Shown here piece by piece: positions 42,524 to 52,126 of a DNA stretch of 64,000 nucleotides. The notes under the pieces are model-generated. The model was not told the DNA's origin and made no database searches. It saw nothing but the letters and a program-made list of their open reading frames with translations. The translations under genes and the position numbers were made by a program. The stretch is taken from assembly GCA_017615835.1 (NCBI GenBank), contig JAFZZI010000011.1:1-64000 (forward strand), written 5' to 3'. Positions within the stretch are counted from its first letter, which is position 1. Each line of letters begins with the position of its first letter. This DNA comes from Bacteroidaceae bacterium. GTDB taxonomy: Bacteria > Bacteroidota > Bacteroidia > Bacteroidales > Bacteroidaceae.

Positions 42524-43849
42524 TTATCTTAATCTGCCTGGCATCATTGGCAGCTTGTTTCCGGCGACGTTTTTCATTACCTTGCGGGTGTCGGCAAACT
42601 GTTTAAGCATTCTGTTTACTTCGGGAAGAGTCAGCCCGCTTCCTTTCGCGATTCTTTCGCGTCTGGAAGCACTTTTGTCCAAAAGGTCGGGATTGCTGCG
42701 TTCTTGTGGTGTCATTGATCCAATCATGGCTTCAAGTCCTTTGAACGCGTTGTCGTCAACCTCAATATCCTTCAAGATCTTTCCCATACCGGGAATCATC
42801 CCCATAAGGTCTTTCAGGTTGCCCATTTTCTTTATCTGGGCTATCTGGTCGCGAAAGTCGTTGAAATCGAACTTGTTTCTGGCCATTTTTTTCTGAAGAC
42901 GCTTTGCCTCTTCTTCATCGAAGGTCTGTTGTGCACGCTCGACAAGCGAAACCACGTCTCCCATACCGAGAATCCTGTCTGCCATGCGGGTAGGGTGGAA
43001 GACATCAAAAGCGTCCATCTTCTCACCTGTACCTATGAATTTGATAGGCTTGTCAACGACTGTCCTGATGCTCAGTGCGGCACCGCCTCGTGTATCACCA
43101 TCCAGCTTAGTTAGAATAACGCCAGAGAAGTCAAGCCGTTCATTGAATTCCTTTGCGGTATTTACGGCATCCTGTCCTGTCATTGCATCTACCACAAACA
43201 GTATTTCATTCGGATTGACAGCTTTTTTTATGGCCGAAATTTCCTGCATCATGGTTTCGTCGACAGCCAGACGGCCTGCTGTATCAATGATTACGACGTC
43301 ATATCCTCTTGCCTTGGCTTCTTTCACAGCTCCATTCGCGATTTCCACTGCGTTTTTGTTGTCAGGCTCAGTATATACGGAGACTCCTATCTGCTCGCCG
43401 AGCACCTTCAACTGGTCAATTGCTGCGGGACGGTAGATATCGCAGGCAGCCAGCAACGGTTTCTTGTATTTTTTGGTTTTGAGCATGTTGGCCAGCTTCG
43501 CGCTGAACGTAGTCTTTCCCGAGCCTTGAAGACCTGCCATGAGAATAACGGCGGGATGGCCTTTAATGTCGATGTCTGACGCATCTCCACCCATAAGTGC
43601 GGCGAGTTCGTCGTGTACAACCTTGACCATAAGCTGACCTGGACGTACCGATTTCAGGACATCCATTCCCAAAGCTTTTTCCTTTACTGTATCGGTAAAC
43701 TGTTTGGCGACCTTGTAATTGACATCGGCGTCGAGTAAGGCTTTCCTGATGTCTTTGAGTGTTTCGGCAACGTTGACTTCGGTTATCCTGCCTTCGCCCT
43801 TAAGTATCTTGAATGACTTTTCAAGTCTTTCTGACAGATTCTCAAACAT
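42524..43849 (-). CDS. ffh: Signal recognition particle GTPase Ffh
   Basis: A 441-aa protein: N domain (1-85), GTPase G domain with P-loop GLQGSGKTTFSAKLA (about 108), DTAGRLAVD and TKLDGDTRGGAAL, and a methionine-rich M domain (about 300-441) that binds SRP RNA and signal sequences, ending PMMPGRLR. It directs inner-membrane proteins to the translocon. First gene of the ffh-folD-capA unit. Confidence 0.97.
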   Translation of the reverse strand: MFENLSERLEKSFKILKGEGRITEVNVAETLKDIRKALLDADVNYKVAKQFTDTVKEKALGMDVLKSVRPGQLMVKVVHDELAALMGGDASDIDIKGHPAVILMAGLQGSGKTTFSAKLANMLKTKKYKKPLLAACDIYRPAAIDQLKVLGEQIGVSVYTEPDNKNAVEIANGAVKEAKARGYDVVIIDTAGRLAVDETMMQEISAIKKAVNPNEILFVVDAMTGQDAVNTAKEFNERLDFSGVILTKLDGDTRGGAALSIRTVVDKPIKFIGTGEKMDAFDVFHPTRMADRILGMGDVVSLVERAQQTFDEEEAKRLQKKMARNKFDFNDFRDQIAQIKKMGNLKDLMGMIPGMGKILKDIEVDDNAFKGLEAMIGSMTPQERSNPDLLDKSASRRERIAKGSGLTLPEVNRMLKQFADTRKVMKNVAGNKLPMMPGRLR

Positions 43850-43946
43850 AACAATTCATTATCTTGACCCGCGAAATTAGAAAATTTGATGCTCATCGGC
43901 AAAAAATAACGTACATTTTTATGTGTCCAGATTCCCCTTCAGAAAC

Positions 43947-44034
43947 AGTTTTCAACAGTAAATAAAAAGTTTTCAACAATTGCGTTTTTTTTTTGAAAAA
44001 CGTTTTTGTCAAAAATATCTGAAATGTATTTTTG
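43947..44034 (+). promoter_or_regulatory. Promoter with upstream direct repeats for the nucleobase uptake operon
   Basis: The -33 TTTG (44005-44008) and -7 TATTTTTG (44027-44034) are 18 nt apart. Two exact copies of AGTTTTCAACA (43947-43957 and 43968-43978) lie upstream, 21 nt apart, so they face the same side of the helix. This is consistent with an activator or repressor site. Confidence 0.5.
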
Positions 44035-44060
44035 TAGAAATTTACAATTTTTAAACACAG

Positions 44061-45449
44061 ATGAAAGAATCTGAAATCAACAACGGGCAAGGCATTTACG
44101 ATGCCCGCTCTCTAGGAAAAGGCAAGATGCTGGTTCTCGGTTTCCAGCACATGTTCGCAATGTTCGGTGCAACAGTGCTTGTACCTATCATTACAGGTCT
44201 CTCTGTCTCCGCAACACTGCTGTTTGCAGGTGTCGGAACCCTTGTATTCCACTTCTTTACAAAGATGAAGGTGCCTGCATTTCTCGGTTCTTCATTCGCT
44301 TTTCTTGGCGGTTATGCTGCTGTCAGGGAGGCTGGAGTGGCTCTAGGTTATTCCGTGTCTGTTTCGTTGACTTATGCATGTATCGGTGTGTTCTGTGCAG
44401 GACTAATGTACTTTATCCTGGCTGCTCTGTTCAAGTTTTACGGTGTAAGACGCACCATGCGTTTTTTTCCTCCTGTAGTCACAGGTCCAATAATCATATC
44501 AATAGGTCTCATCCTGTCATCGAGTGCCATAAATAACTGTCAGGACAACTGGTGGATAGCATTGCTTGCAATTGCAATTATTATTGTCTGCAATATCTTC
44601 GGAAAAGGAATGATAAAAATAATTCCTATTATCCTAGGAGTTATAGGTTCATATCTCGTTGCAGCATGCTTTGGCGAGGTCGATTTCACCAGGCTGAATG
44701 ATTCTCCATGGTTCGGATTGCCTTTCCAGTGGACGAACACAGCTTTTTCGGTTCTCAGCAATCCAGACTGGTCGTTCATCGGTACAGCTGTGTTGGCTAT
44801 TGTTCCTATCTCTTTCGCTACCATGATTGAACATATTGGTGATGTATGTGCAATCTCTTCAACCTGTAACCGCAATTACATCGCCGATCCGGGACTGCAT
44901 CGTACCCTGATGGGTGACGGATGCGCTACAGCTCTGGCTTCACTTTTCGGTGCTCCGGCCAACACTACTTACGGAGAAAATACCGGTGTTCTGAATCTGA
45001 CCAAAGTCTTTGATCCCAAGGTCGTGCGTCTGGCCGCTTTCCTTGCCATCATCTTTTCCTTCTGTCCCAAGTTTGCCGCCTTGATTTCTCTCATGCCTAG
45101 TGCAACCGTGGGAGGCGTGTCTCTGGTACTGTACGGAATGATTTCTGCAGTAGGCGTGCGCAACCTTGTCGAGAACAAGGTTAACTTTACGAATAACCGT
45201 AATGTCTTGATTGCAGCTCTCATTCTGGTTCTGGCAATAGGAATTCAGTATGGTCCGGGCAGTATATCATTCGGCAAGGTTTCTCTTTCAGGCCTTGCGG
45301 TCGCCGCTCTGACAGGTATCATTCTGAACGCCGTACTTCCTGGCAACGACTTCAAACTGACATTTGGCTATACAAGCGGTAAGAATTCCGGAGCTGATGA
45401 TAACATCGAAGTTTTCGACGATTTCAAGAAAAAGAAAAATATGGAATGA
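44061..45449 (+). CDS. uraA: Uracil/xanthine permease (NCS2 family)
   Basis: A 462-aa nucleobase:cation symporter-2 protein with about 12-14 membrane helices. FQHMFAMFGATVLVP at the N-terminus, EHIGDVCAISS and GAPANTTYGENTGV are conserved in UraA-type uracil transporters (the Glu residues bind the base). First of three genes that together cover outer and inner membrane uptake of nucleobases. Confidence 0.9.
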   Translation: MKESEINNGQGIYDARSLGKGKMLVLGFQHMFAMFGATVLVPIITGLSVSATLLFAGVGTLVFHFFTKMKVPAFLGSSFAFLGGYAAVREAGVALGYSVSVSLTYACIGVFCAGLMYFILAALFKFYGVRRTMRFFPPVVTGPIIISIGLILSSSAINNCQDNWWIALLAIAIIIVCNIFGKGMIKIIPIILGVIGSYLVAACFGEVDFTRLNDSPWFGLPFQWTNTAFSVLSNPDWSFIGTAVLAIVPISFATMIEHIGDVCAISSTCNRNYIADPGLHRTLMGDGCATALASLFGAPANTTYGENTGVLNLTKVFDPKVVRLAAFLAIIFSFCPKFAALISLMPSATVGGVSLVLYGMISAVGVRNLVENKVNFTNNRNVLIAALILVLAIGIQYGPGSISFGKVSLSGLAVAALTGIILNAVLPGNDFKLTFGYTSGKNSGADDNIEVFDDFKKKKNME

Positions 45450-45514
45450 TTCAGTTCCTGTGTTATCAGCGTTACTTCATATTTCAGATATTTCAACCTT
45501 TTAAATAATTAGAG

Positions 45515-46249
45515 ATGAAGAAATTTTTTGCTTTAGCAGGGTTCTGCATGTTTGCAATTGGTGCGTTTGCACAAACAAATCTCCAACTTTTTTACGATTT
45601 CGGTTCAGATCGCAAGATGGTTACTGCCACACTTGAAGGGTTTTATCTTGACAAGTGGGGCAACACATTTTTCTTCTCAGACTTTGATTTTCCGAACAAA
45701 ACTCTCCGTGATGCGAACCCTAACCAGCATTCACCGGTAGCCAGTTATTTCGAGATTGCCCGTGCCCTCAATTTCTGGCAGAACAGTGCAATTGCACCTC
45801 TCAGCCTCCATGTTGAATATAATGGCGGCATCAACCTGGGTGGTTCCTGCAACTGGCTTTTCGGTATCAACTACGACCTTCATAATGCAGATTTCAGCAA
45901 TACGTTTACTTTTGAACTGATGTACAAGACTTTCAACGGAGGTGCTTCCAGCAGTTTCCCGTTGCAGTTTACTTTCGTCTGGGGCATGCAGGACCTGTTC
46001 GGTCTTGAAGGTCTCCGCTTCAGCGGTTTCGCTGATATCTGGGGAGAGAACACTACCAATTTTGCTGAGGGTAATGACAAAGATGCCAAGTTCATTTTCA
46101 TTTCCGAACCCCAGCTTTGGTACAATGTAGGCCGTCACTTCGGTTGTGACAACCTAAATGTCGGAACAGAAATTGAGCTATCGGCCAACTTTGCCGGTTG
46201 CAGCGGTTTCAAGGTTCGTCCATGCCTGGGCTTAAAGTGGGTATTCTGA
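45515..46249 (+). CDS. DUF5020 family protein, putative outer-membrane nucleoside channel
   Basis: A 244-aa exported protein: signal peptide to about residue 19 (IGAFAQ), then alternating beta strands (LQLFYDFGSDR, ATLEGFYLDKWGNTFFFSDFDF) and a terminal aromatic Phe, as in outer-membrane barrels. The family is recognised as DUF5020, and its strand pattern resembles the Tsx nucleoside channel. Position between two nucleobase permeases supports an outer-membrane route for nucleosides or bases; this role is an inference. Confidence 0.8.
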   Translation: MKKFFALAGFCMFAIGAFAQTNLQLFYDFGSDRKMVTATLEGFYLDKWGNTFFFSDFDFPNKTLRDANPNQHSPVASYFEIARALNFWQNSAIAPLSLHVEYNGGINLGGSCNWLFGINYDLHNADFSNTFTFELMYKTFNGGASSSFPLQFTFVWGMQDLFGLEGLRFSGFADIWGENTTNFAEGNDKDAKFIFISEPQLWYNVGRHFGCDNLNVGTEIELSANFAGCSGFKVRPCLGLKWVF

Positions 46250-46276
46250 TTATTTACAGACAATCGATTGTAGCTT

Positions 46277-47659
46277 ATGTCACAGTTTCTGTCGAAATGC
46301 TTCGGCTTTGATGACAAAAAGCACGAAGTCCGTACAGAGGTTATAGCGGGTATTACCACATTCCTCACTATGGCCTACATATTGGCCGTAAACCCCAGTA
46401 TTTTCAGCAATCTGGGTGACATGCCCACCCGGTCGGTATTCACTGCTACCGCACTGGCGTCGCTCTTAGCCACTATGGTGATGGCCTTTTATGCAAAGAA
46501 GCCGTTCGCTCTTGCCCCCGGCATGGGTCTGAATGCATTCTTTGTCTTTTCAGTGTGTCTTGGTATGGGCATGACATGGCAGTTTGCATTGACAGCGGTA
46601 CTCATTGAGGGTATAATATTTATAATACTGACCCTCACTAAGGTGCGTATGTGGATAATAGATGCCATTCCGGTGTCGCTTAAGAATGCTATTGGTGCCG
46701 GTATCGGCCTGTTCATTGCTTTTATCGGATTACAGAATTCACATATTATTGTCGATAATGCCTCAACTCTTGTCGGTCTGGGCGATCTTACTCATGGGTC
46801 GGCTTTACTGGCTGTCATCGGACTGATCATATCGTGTTCGCTTGTTATGCTTCATGTGCGTGGCGGCATTCTGATAGGCATCCTTATCACTGCCATAATC
46901 GGCATGTTCATAAAGGACCCTGAGACAGGATTGGCTCTTACCGTCATGCATGATTCGTCAGGTGCCGTAGTTTCGGGTTTTGGCTCCGTAGTGAGTAATC
47001 TTGTGTCAGCCCCTCCCTCAGTTGAACCGATTTTCTGCAAATTCGAGTTTCACAATATTTTTACTCTTGATATGCTTGTTGTGCTGTTTACCTTTCTGTT
47101 CGTAGACATGTTCGATACGATGGGCACTGTTGTGGGTGTATCGCAGAAGGCAGGATTCATTGATGAAGAAGGACATGTTGACGGAATTGATAAGGTTTTC
47201 ATGGCGGATGCTGTCGGAACGTTCTTCGGAGCCTGCCTCGGTACATCAACTACCACTACATATGTAGAGAGTTCGGCGGGTGTTGGTGCCGGCGGACGTA
47301 CGGGCCTTACCGCTTTCACTACAGCTTGTTGTTTCGCCCTCGCGCTGTTCCTGTCCCCGATATTCCTTTCTATTCCAAATGCAGCCACTGCACCGTCACT
47401 GATTATTGTGGGTATGATGATGATGCAGCCTGTCACCAAAATCAACTGGCTTGACTACCGTGAATCAATACCTGCGTTCCTGACCGTCATAATAATGCCT
47501 GTTGCATACAGCATTTCGGATGGCATACTGATCGGAATGATATCATACGTTGTCCTTAATGGCATCGTCGGAATATTTGACCATAAGTACTTGAAGAAGA
47601 TATCGCCTACTATGTGGGTTCTGGCGATACTATTCATTGCCAAGTATATTTTCTTATAG
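46277..47659 (+). CDS. AzgA/GhxP-type purine (adenine/guanine/hypoxanthine) permease
   Basis: A 460-aa NCS2-type permease. FGFDDKKHEVRTEVIAGITTFLTMAYILAVNP is the standard N-terminal block, FALAPGMGLNAFF, TFLFVDMFDTMGTVVGV and TTTTYVESSAGVG are the core motifs. About 12 membrane helices. Third gene of the cassette, followed by a strong terminator. Imported purines could feed Hpt, encoded 1.2 kb away. Confidence 0.9.
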   Translation: MSQFLSKCFGFDDKKHEVRTEVIAGITTFLTMAYILAVNPSIFSNLGDMPTRSVFTATALASLLATMVMAFYAKKPFALAPGMGLNAFFVFSVCLGMGMTWQFALTAVLIEGIIFIILTLTKVRMWIIDAIPVSLKNAIGAGIGLFIAFIGLQNSHIIVDNASTLVGLGDLTHGSALLAVIGLIISCSLVMLHVRGGILIGILITAIIGMFIKDPETGLALTVMHDSSGAVVSGFGSVVSNLVSAPPSVEPIFCKFEFHNIFTLDMLVVLFTFLFVDMFDTMGTVVGVSQKAGFIDEEGHVDGIDKVFMADAVGTFFGACLGTSTTTTYVESSAGVGAGGRTGLTAFTTACCFALALFLSPIFLSIPNAATAPSLIIVGMMMMQPVTKINWLDYRESIPAFLTVIIMPVAYSISDGILIGMISYVVLNGIVGIFDHKYLKKISPTMWVLAILFIAKYIFL

Positions 47660-47686
47660 GCGGGTAATCGTTTATCGCCTGAATTT

Positions 47687-47731
47687 CAAGACAAGCCTCG
47701 AGATCTTTCCGAGGCTTGTCTTGTTTCTTTT
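47687..47731 (+). terminator. Terminator of the nucleobase uptake operon
   Basis: Perfect 14-bp stem CAAGACAAGCCTCG/CGAGGCTTGTCTTG with a 9-nt loop, followed by a T-rich tract (TTTCTTTT). Confidence 0.85.
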
Positions 47732-47762
47732 ACAGTCCAATTACAACTTACGGTATTGGCTC

Positions 47763-48830
47763 TCAGTCGTTGTCTATTGTAGTGATTGCGCCTGTATCAG
47801 TATCGAAAAGTATGCGGTAGTTTGCCTTCTTTGTAAACAGACTGGTTGATAGGGTCTCAACGCGGCCAAACTGGGCGATATTTAACTCTTCGTCATAATA
47901 GGTGTTTCCGCGGTCATCAAATATGCGTACTCCGGCGCGGCCTGGTATACGGTAGCGGATGCCTTTATCATTTCCTTTGAAAGTCTTATTGTTATCTGAT
48001 ACGGTAGTTCCAGTAAAAATGTGCATATCCTCCAGATCCATATAGACTGGCGCTCCTGCGAGATTGTCGGTGCTTAAAACGCCTAGTTTTGACGACATCC
48101 TAAAGATCATCAACTGTCTTTCGCTGCGGGTGGGGGTGACATTGATGGTGACGGTGTGGATTTTTTTTGTTGTTGTCCCCTTGAAAAGTTGCATCATTGC
48201 CTCCTCCTGTCTGTCAAGTTTCTCCAGAATGTACTTGATTGACTCGCCGTCGGAAGGAATGAAGTCGGCCTCGCCTCGTGTGATGGCATTACGGCTTTCA
48301 CGAATGATGAAGATCTCCTGTGCTGCAAGTTCCGCGGTCTTGGCGGTCGAGCTGGCCATCAGCATCTCTTCAGTCATGAAATCACGGGGATTGATAATCA
48401 TTGAATTGGTGGTAAGAATTTCGGTACGGTGAGGCGATACTGCTTTCACTGTGTTGATGGCAGAGATGATTCCGTCTTTCGTGAGTTGTACGTTAGGGGC
48501 AGTCGAGTTGGAGTTCAGACGTATGGTGTAAGCATTAAGGACATCTGGAACTCCTGAAGTCTGAACAGTAATGCCGGTAATCGAATAGCGGGTTTCGGGC
48601 TTGTCTGACAAACCCGAAAGACGCAGATAACGCTCTGCGTAACGGCAGCATTCGCCAGGGGTATAAATCTCCTCTTCATAGGTGACGTTTACCTTCAGCA
48701 TCGTCAAAGGCAGGAAGTATGTGATACCTTCAGACGGTTTTTCGGCGTTATATGTGGATACATCTGTCTGTGCATTCAAGTCAAGTATTGTGATACCGAA
48801 TGCGAAGATCATCAAAATATATTTTTTCAT
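47763..48830 (-). CDS. DUF4831 family exported protein
   Basis: A 355-aa protein with a signal peptide (about residues 1-20, ending LNAQ). YFLPLTMLKVNVTYEEEIYTPGECCRYAERYL is the characteristic DUF4831 N-terminal block of Bacteroidetes. The rest looks beta-rich with a helical middle (SSTAKTAELAAQEIFIIRESR). Function unknown. Minus-strand -7-like box TACCTTCG at 48850-48857. Confidence 0.8.
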   Translation of the reverse strand: MKKYILMIFAFGITILDLNAQTDVSTYNAEKPSEGITYFLPLTMLKVNVTYEEEIYTPGECCRYAERYLRLSGLSDKPETRYSITGITVQTSGVPDVLNAYTIRLNSNSTAPNVQLTKDGIISAINTVKAVSPHRTEILTTNSMIINPRDFMTEEMLMASSTAKTAELAAQEIFIIRESRNAITRGEADFIPSDGESIKYILEKLDRQEEAMMQLFKGTTTKKIHTVTINVTPTRSERQLMIFRMSSKLGVLSTDNLAGAPVYMDLEDMHIFTGTTVSDNNKTFKGNDKGIRYRIPGRAGVRIFDDRGNTYYDEELNIAQFGRVETLSTSLFTKKANYRILFDTDTGAITTIDND

Positions 48831-48906
48831 TATAGGGTGGTTTTTGTGGCGAAGGTAAGAAATCTTTGTTATATTTGCATTACATAATTATGTTGAATCA
48901 TCAGTC

Positions 48907-49452
48907 ATGAGGACCATTCAGATTAAAGACAAGGTCTTTCACCTCTGCCTTTCAGAGAAAGCAATTATTGATGAAGTTAAAAGGGTTGCGGCAGATATTA
49001 ACCGCGATTACGAAGGAAAACAGCCTCTGTTCCTGTGCATTTTGAATGGTTCGTTCATGTTTGCTTCGGATCTGTTGAAGGAGATAACCATTCCATGTCA
49101 AGTGTCGTTCGTGAAGTTCGCTTCTTACCAGGGTACTGCTTCGACTGGTGTGATTAGAGAGGTTATGGGATTGAATGAGTCGATAAAGGGACGTGATGTG
49201 ATTGTTGTAGAGGATATTATTGATACAGGTTTTACTATGCAGCGTTCGCTTGAGATATTGGGTACACATGAGCCTGCATCCTTGAAAATATGTTCTCTTT
49301 TGTGCAAGCCTTCTAAACTTAAAGTTGACTTAGGAGATTCGCTCCGGTATGTGGCGCTTAATATACCGGATGATTTCATTGTGGGATATGGGCTGGATTA
49401 TGATGGATACGGCCGTAATTACAGGGACATTTACTGCATTATTGACAAATAG
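48907..49452 (+). CDS. hpt: Hypoxanthine phosphoribosyltransferase
   Basis: A 181-aa purine salvage enzyme making IMP or GMP from free bases and PRPP. The PRPP loop VIVVEDIIDTGFTM is at about residues 100-113, LCILNGSFMFASDLL binds pyrophosphate, and a base-specificity Lys lies near LKICSLLCKP. A -7 box TATATTTG is at 48870-48877. Followed by adk 7 nt later. Confidence 0.95.
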   Translation: MRTIQIKDKVFHLCLSEKAIIDEVKRVAADINRDYEGKQPLFLCILNGSFMFASDLLKEITIPCQVSFVKFASYQGTASTGVIREVMGLNESIKGRDVIVVEDIIDTGFTMQRSLEILGTHEPASLKICSLLCKPSKLKVDLGDSLRYVALNIPDDFIVGYGLDYDGYGRNYRDIYCIIDK

Positions 49453-49459
49453 TTTTTTT

Positions 49460-50038
49460 ATGGACAACATAGTTATTTTCGGTGCTCCGGGTTCAGGAAA
49501 GGGTACTTACAGTGCTGAGTTGGTTAAGCATTTCGGTTTTGGTCATATATCGACGGGGGATGTGCTTCGTGGTGAGATTCAAGCTTGCACGGAACTTGGA
49601 AAAATAGCCAAGGGATATATTGAGCAGGGACAGCTTATACCTGATGAGTTGATGATTGATATACTGACCAAGGTTTATGACGAGAAACGGGCATTGGGCA
49701 AGGGTGTGATTTTTGACGGCTTCCCTCGCACATTGGCTCAGGCAGAAGCACTGAAGTCTATGCTTGAGAGTCGTGGAGAGAGTATGACCATTGCATTGAA
49801 TCTTATTGTTGATGATGCTGAGCTGATAAGGCGTCTGTTGCATAGAGCCGAAGTGGAGGGACGTGCAGATGACAATGAGGATACTATAAGAAAACGTTTT
49901 GAGGTTTATCACTCTAAGACTAAGCCTCTGATTGATTGGTTCAGGAATGAGGGAGTGCTTGAGGAGTTTACCTTCAAGGGTTCTTGCGAAGGTATGGTCA
50001 AAGAGTTAATTGACAAACTTGAGAGTCTTCAGTCATAA
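49460..50038 (+). CDS. adk: Adenylate kinase
   Basis: A 192-aa short-lid adenylate kinase. The P-loop is GAPGSGKGTYSAELVKHF, with Tyr where most have Gln. STGDVLRGE, DGFPRTLAQAEAL and the lid RAEVEGRADDNEDTIRKR are typical; no zinc cysteines. The start at 49460 (MDNIVIFG) is used because the upstream open frame lies inside hpt. Confidence 0.95.
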   Translation: MDNIVIFGAPGSGKGTYSAELVKHFGFGHISTGDVLRGEIQACTELGKIAKGYIEQGQLIPDELMIDILTKVYDEKRALGKGVIFDGFPRTLAQAEALKSMLESRGESMTIALNLIVDDAELIRRLLHRAEVEGRADDNEDTIRKRFEVYHSKTKPLIDWFRNEGVLEEFTFKGSCEGMVKELIDKLESLQS

Positions 50039-50077
50039 GGCGGCCTAATTCTCTGTAATTGTTGTCAGCAATCAGCG

Positions 50078-51241
50078 ATGGCTGAATCCAATTTCGTTGA
50101 TTATGTAAAGATCTTCTGCCGTTCAGGCAAGGGAGGCAGAGGGTCGGCTCATCTCCGTCACGATAAGTACATCCCAAACGGCGGTCCTGATGGTGGTGAC
50201 GGCGGTCATGGGGGAAGCGTAATTCTCAAAGGAAACCGAAACTATTGGACATTGCTTCATCTGCGTTACCAACGCCATGCCTTTGCTGGAAACGGCGGAA
50301 ACGGAGGAAGCAACAAGTGTTTTGGTGGAGACGGGAGTGACGTGATAATAGAAGTTCCCTGCGGAACCGTGGCTTACAATGCAGAGACAGGCGAGTATCT
50401 GTGCGACATTACACATGACGGACAACAGGAGGTGCTGCTCCAGGGTGGCCGAGGGGGCTTAGGCAATTGGCATTTTCGTACTCCGACTCGTCAGGCCCCA
50501 CGATTTGCGCAACCGGGTGAGCCTGCTCAGGAGATGATGGTTGTTCTTGAATTGAAGTTACTCGCCGATGTGGGTCTAGTCGGTTTCCCAAACGCAGGAA
50601 AATCAACTCTCCTTTCGGCAATATCAGCAGCCAGACCCAAAATCGCAAATTATCCTTTCACTACGCTGGAACCGAATTTGGGCATTGTATCATATAGGGA
50701 TGGAAAGTCGTTCGTTATGGCGGATATCCCGGGAATAATTGAAGGTGCCAGCGAGGGCAGGGGACTTGGACTGAGATTTCTCCGTCATATAGAACGCAAT
50801 TCGCTGCTATTGTTTATGGTTCCAGCTGACAGTGAAAGCATCAGGCATGAGTATGAAGTGTTGTTAGGCGAACTTACGCGTTTCAATCAAGAATTACTTG
50901 ACAAAAGCAGGATACTGGCAATAACCAAGTGTGACCTTATTGATGAAGAACTGCAGAAGATGCTTGAGGTAGAGTTGCCTGAGGATGTTCCGCATGTTTT
51001 CATCTCCGGTGTCAGCGGCTTTGGACTGCAGTTGCTGAAGGATGTGCTGTGGAGCGAACTTGACAGCGAAAGCAATAAGATTGAGGCTGACTGGCTGTCA
51101 GAGAGGATTGTTCATCGTGCACGAACAGCTGAAGAGATTCGCAACGAGTTCCAGGCTATGGGCGATGATGATATAGGGTATGATTTTTCCCCTGAAGAAT
51201 ATGAGTCTGCAGAAGATTCTGAAATGGAACTCGAAGAGTAG
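50078..51241 (+). CDS. obg: GTPase Obg/CgtA
   Basis: A 387-aa ribosome-associated GTPase. The glycine-rich Obg fold (about 1-160) includes [14 protein letters not shown] and [10 protein letters not shown]. The G domain has [15 protein letters not shown] at about 168, switch [16 protein letters not shown], and TKCDL. An acidic tail ([15 protein letters not shown]) ends the protein. hpt-adk-obg are likely one transcript. Confidence 0.96.
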   Translation: MAESNFVDYVKIFCRSGKGGRGSAHLRHDKYIPNGGPDGGDGGHGGSVILKGNRNYWTLLHLRYQRHAFAGNGGNGGSNKCFGGDGSDVIIEVPCGTVAYNAETGEYLCDITHDGQQEVLLQGGRGGLGNWHFRTPTRQAPRFAQPGEPAQEMMVVLELKLLADVGLVGFPNAGKSTLLSAISAARPKIANYPFTTLEPNLGIVSYRDGKSFVMADIPGIIEGASEGRGLGLRFLRHIERNSLLLFMVPADSESIRHEYEVLLGELTRFNQELLDKSRILAITKCDLIDEELQKMLEVELPEDVPHVFISGVSGFGLQLLKDVLWSELDSESNKIEADWLSERIVHRARTAEEIRNEFQAMGDDDIGYDFSPEEYESAEDSEMELEE

Positions 51242-51338
51242 GCTTGTTGCTTATTTTGAAAAAATCAATTAATTTATTTAACCTTTTTGCGCTGCTGGTA
51301 TATTCATATCAGACTACTTTTTATTAACTTAATAAATT

Positions 51339-51962
51339 ATGAAGTTTAGAATGTTTTTTGCAGCCGCTCTTTGCGCAATGGCTGCATCAGTAAGCGCTCA
51401 GGATGCCATTTATGGCATCAAGTCAGGTATTATTACCACCGAGATGGACATGATGGGACAGACAATTGTCCAGAAGCAGTATTTTGACGACTATGGCAAG
51501 AAAACTGCTCAGGTTTCTGACTTTGGCGGCGGCCAGATGAGGACAATCACACAGGATGGCTCTCAGATTATGATTAACGAGGCAGAGAAGACTGCTCAGC
51601 GTATGCCTGCTTTCGGCGGTATGATGGGTGGTGGCCAGAATCGTATTAACTGGACCAAGTTGACTGACGAAGTGAAGAAGGCTAACCAAATTAAAGAACT
51701 TGGCAAAGAGACTATCGCTGGCAAGGAGTGCACAAAGTATTCTGTAACTACAGAGGGCTTCATGGGACCTCAGACTCAGACTGTGTGGATTTATCAGGGT
51801 ATCACCATGAAGAGTTCAACCTCGATGGGTGACATGGGCGAGATGGTTCAGGTTGTTACCAAGCTGGAGGAGAACGTTGACATCAAGGCTGACATGTTCA
51901 CAGTTCCTGCTGGAATTCAGGTTACTGATTTTGATATGAGTCAGTTTGGTGGCGGTTTCTAA
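51339..51962 (+). CDS. Exported DUF4412-like protein
   Basis: A 207-aa protein with a clear signal peptide (1-20, ending SVSAQ). The body resembles DUF4412-type periplasmic proteins: ITTEMDMMGQTIVQKQYFDDYG, AGKECTKYSV, QTVWIYQGITMKS. There is a low-complexity Gly/Met stretch (FGGMMGGGQ) in the middle. Function unknown; own terminator follows. Confidence 0.65.
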   Translation: MKFRMFFAAALCAMAASVSAQDAIYGIKSGIITTEMDMMGQTIVQKQYFDDYGKKTAQVSDFGGGQMRTITQDGSQIMINEAEKTAQRMPAFGGMMGGGQNRINWTKLTDEVKKANQIKELGKETIAGKECTKYSVTTEGFMGPQTQTVWIYQGITMKSSTSMGDMGEMVQVVTKLEENVDIKADMFTVPAGIQVTDFDMSQFGGGF

Positions 51963-51989
51963 AAAATCACAGTCTGTTTATTATTGCAA

Positions 51990-52020
51990 GGCGGAAACCA
52001 TTAAGGTTCCCGCCTTTTTT
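51990..52020 (+). terminator. Terminator after the DUF4412-like gene
   Basis: Stem GGCGG-AACC / GGTT-CCGCC with a one-base mismatch and short loop, followed by six T. Confidence 0.85.
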
Positions 52021-52126
52021 GAACTCTCCTGTTGCGATATAATATGTTTTTTTATAAGTTTGTGGTATAATCAAATTTTTGAATAGAACAGAAAACCAAC
52101 TTTTATTGTTTACTAAATAGTTTATT

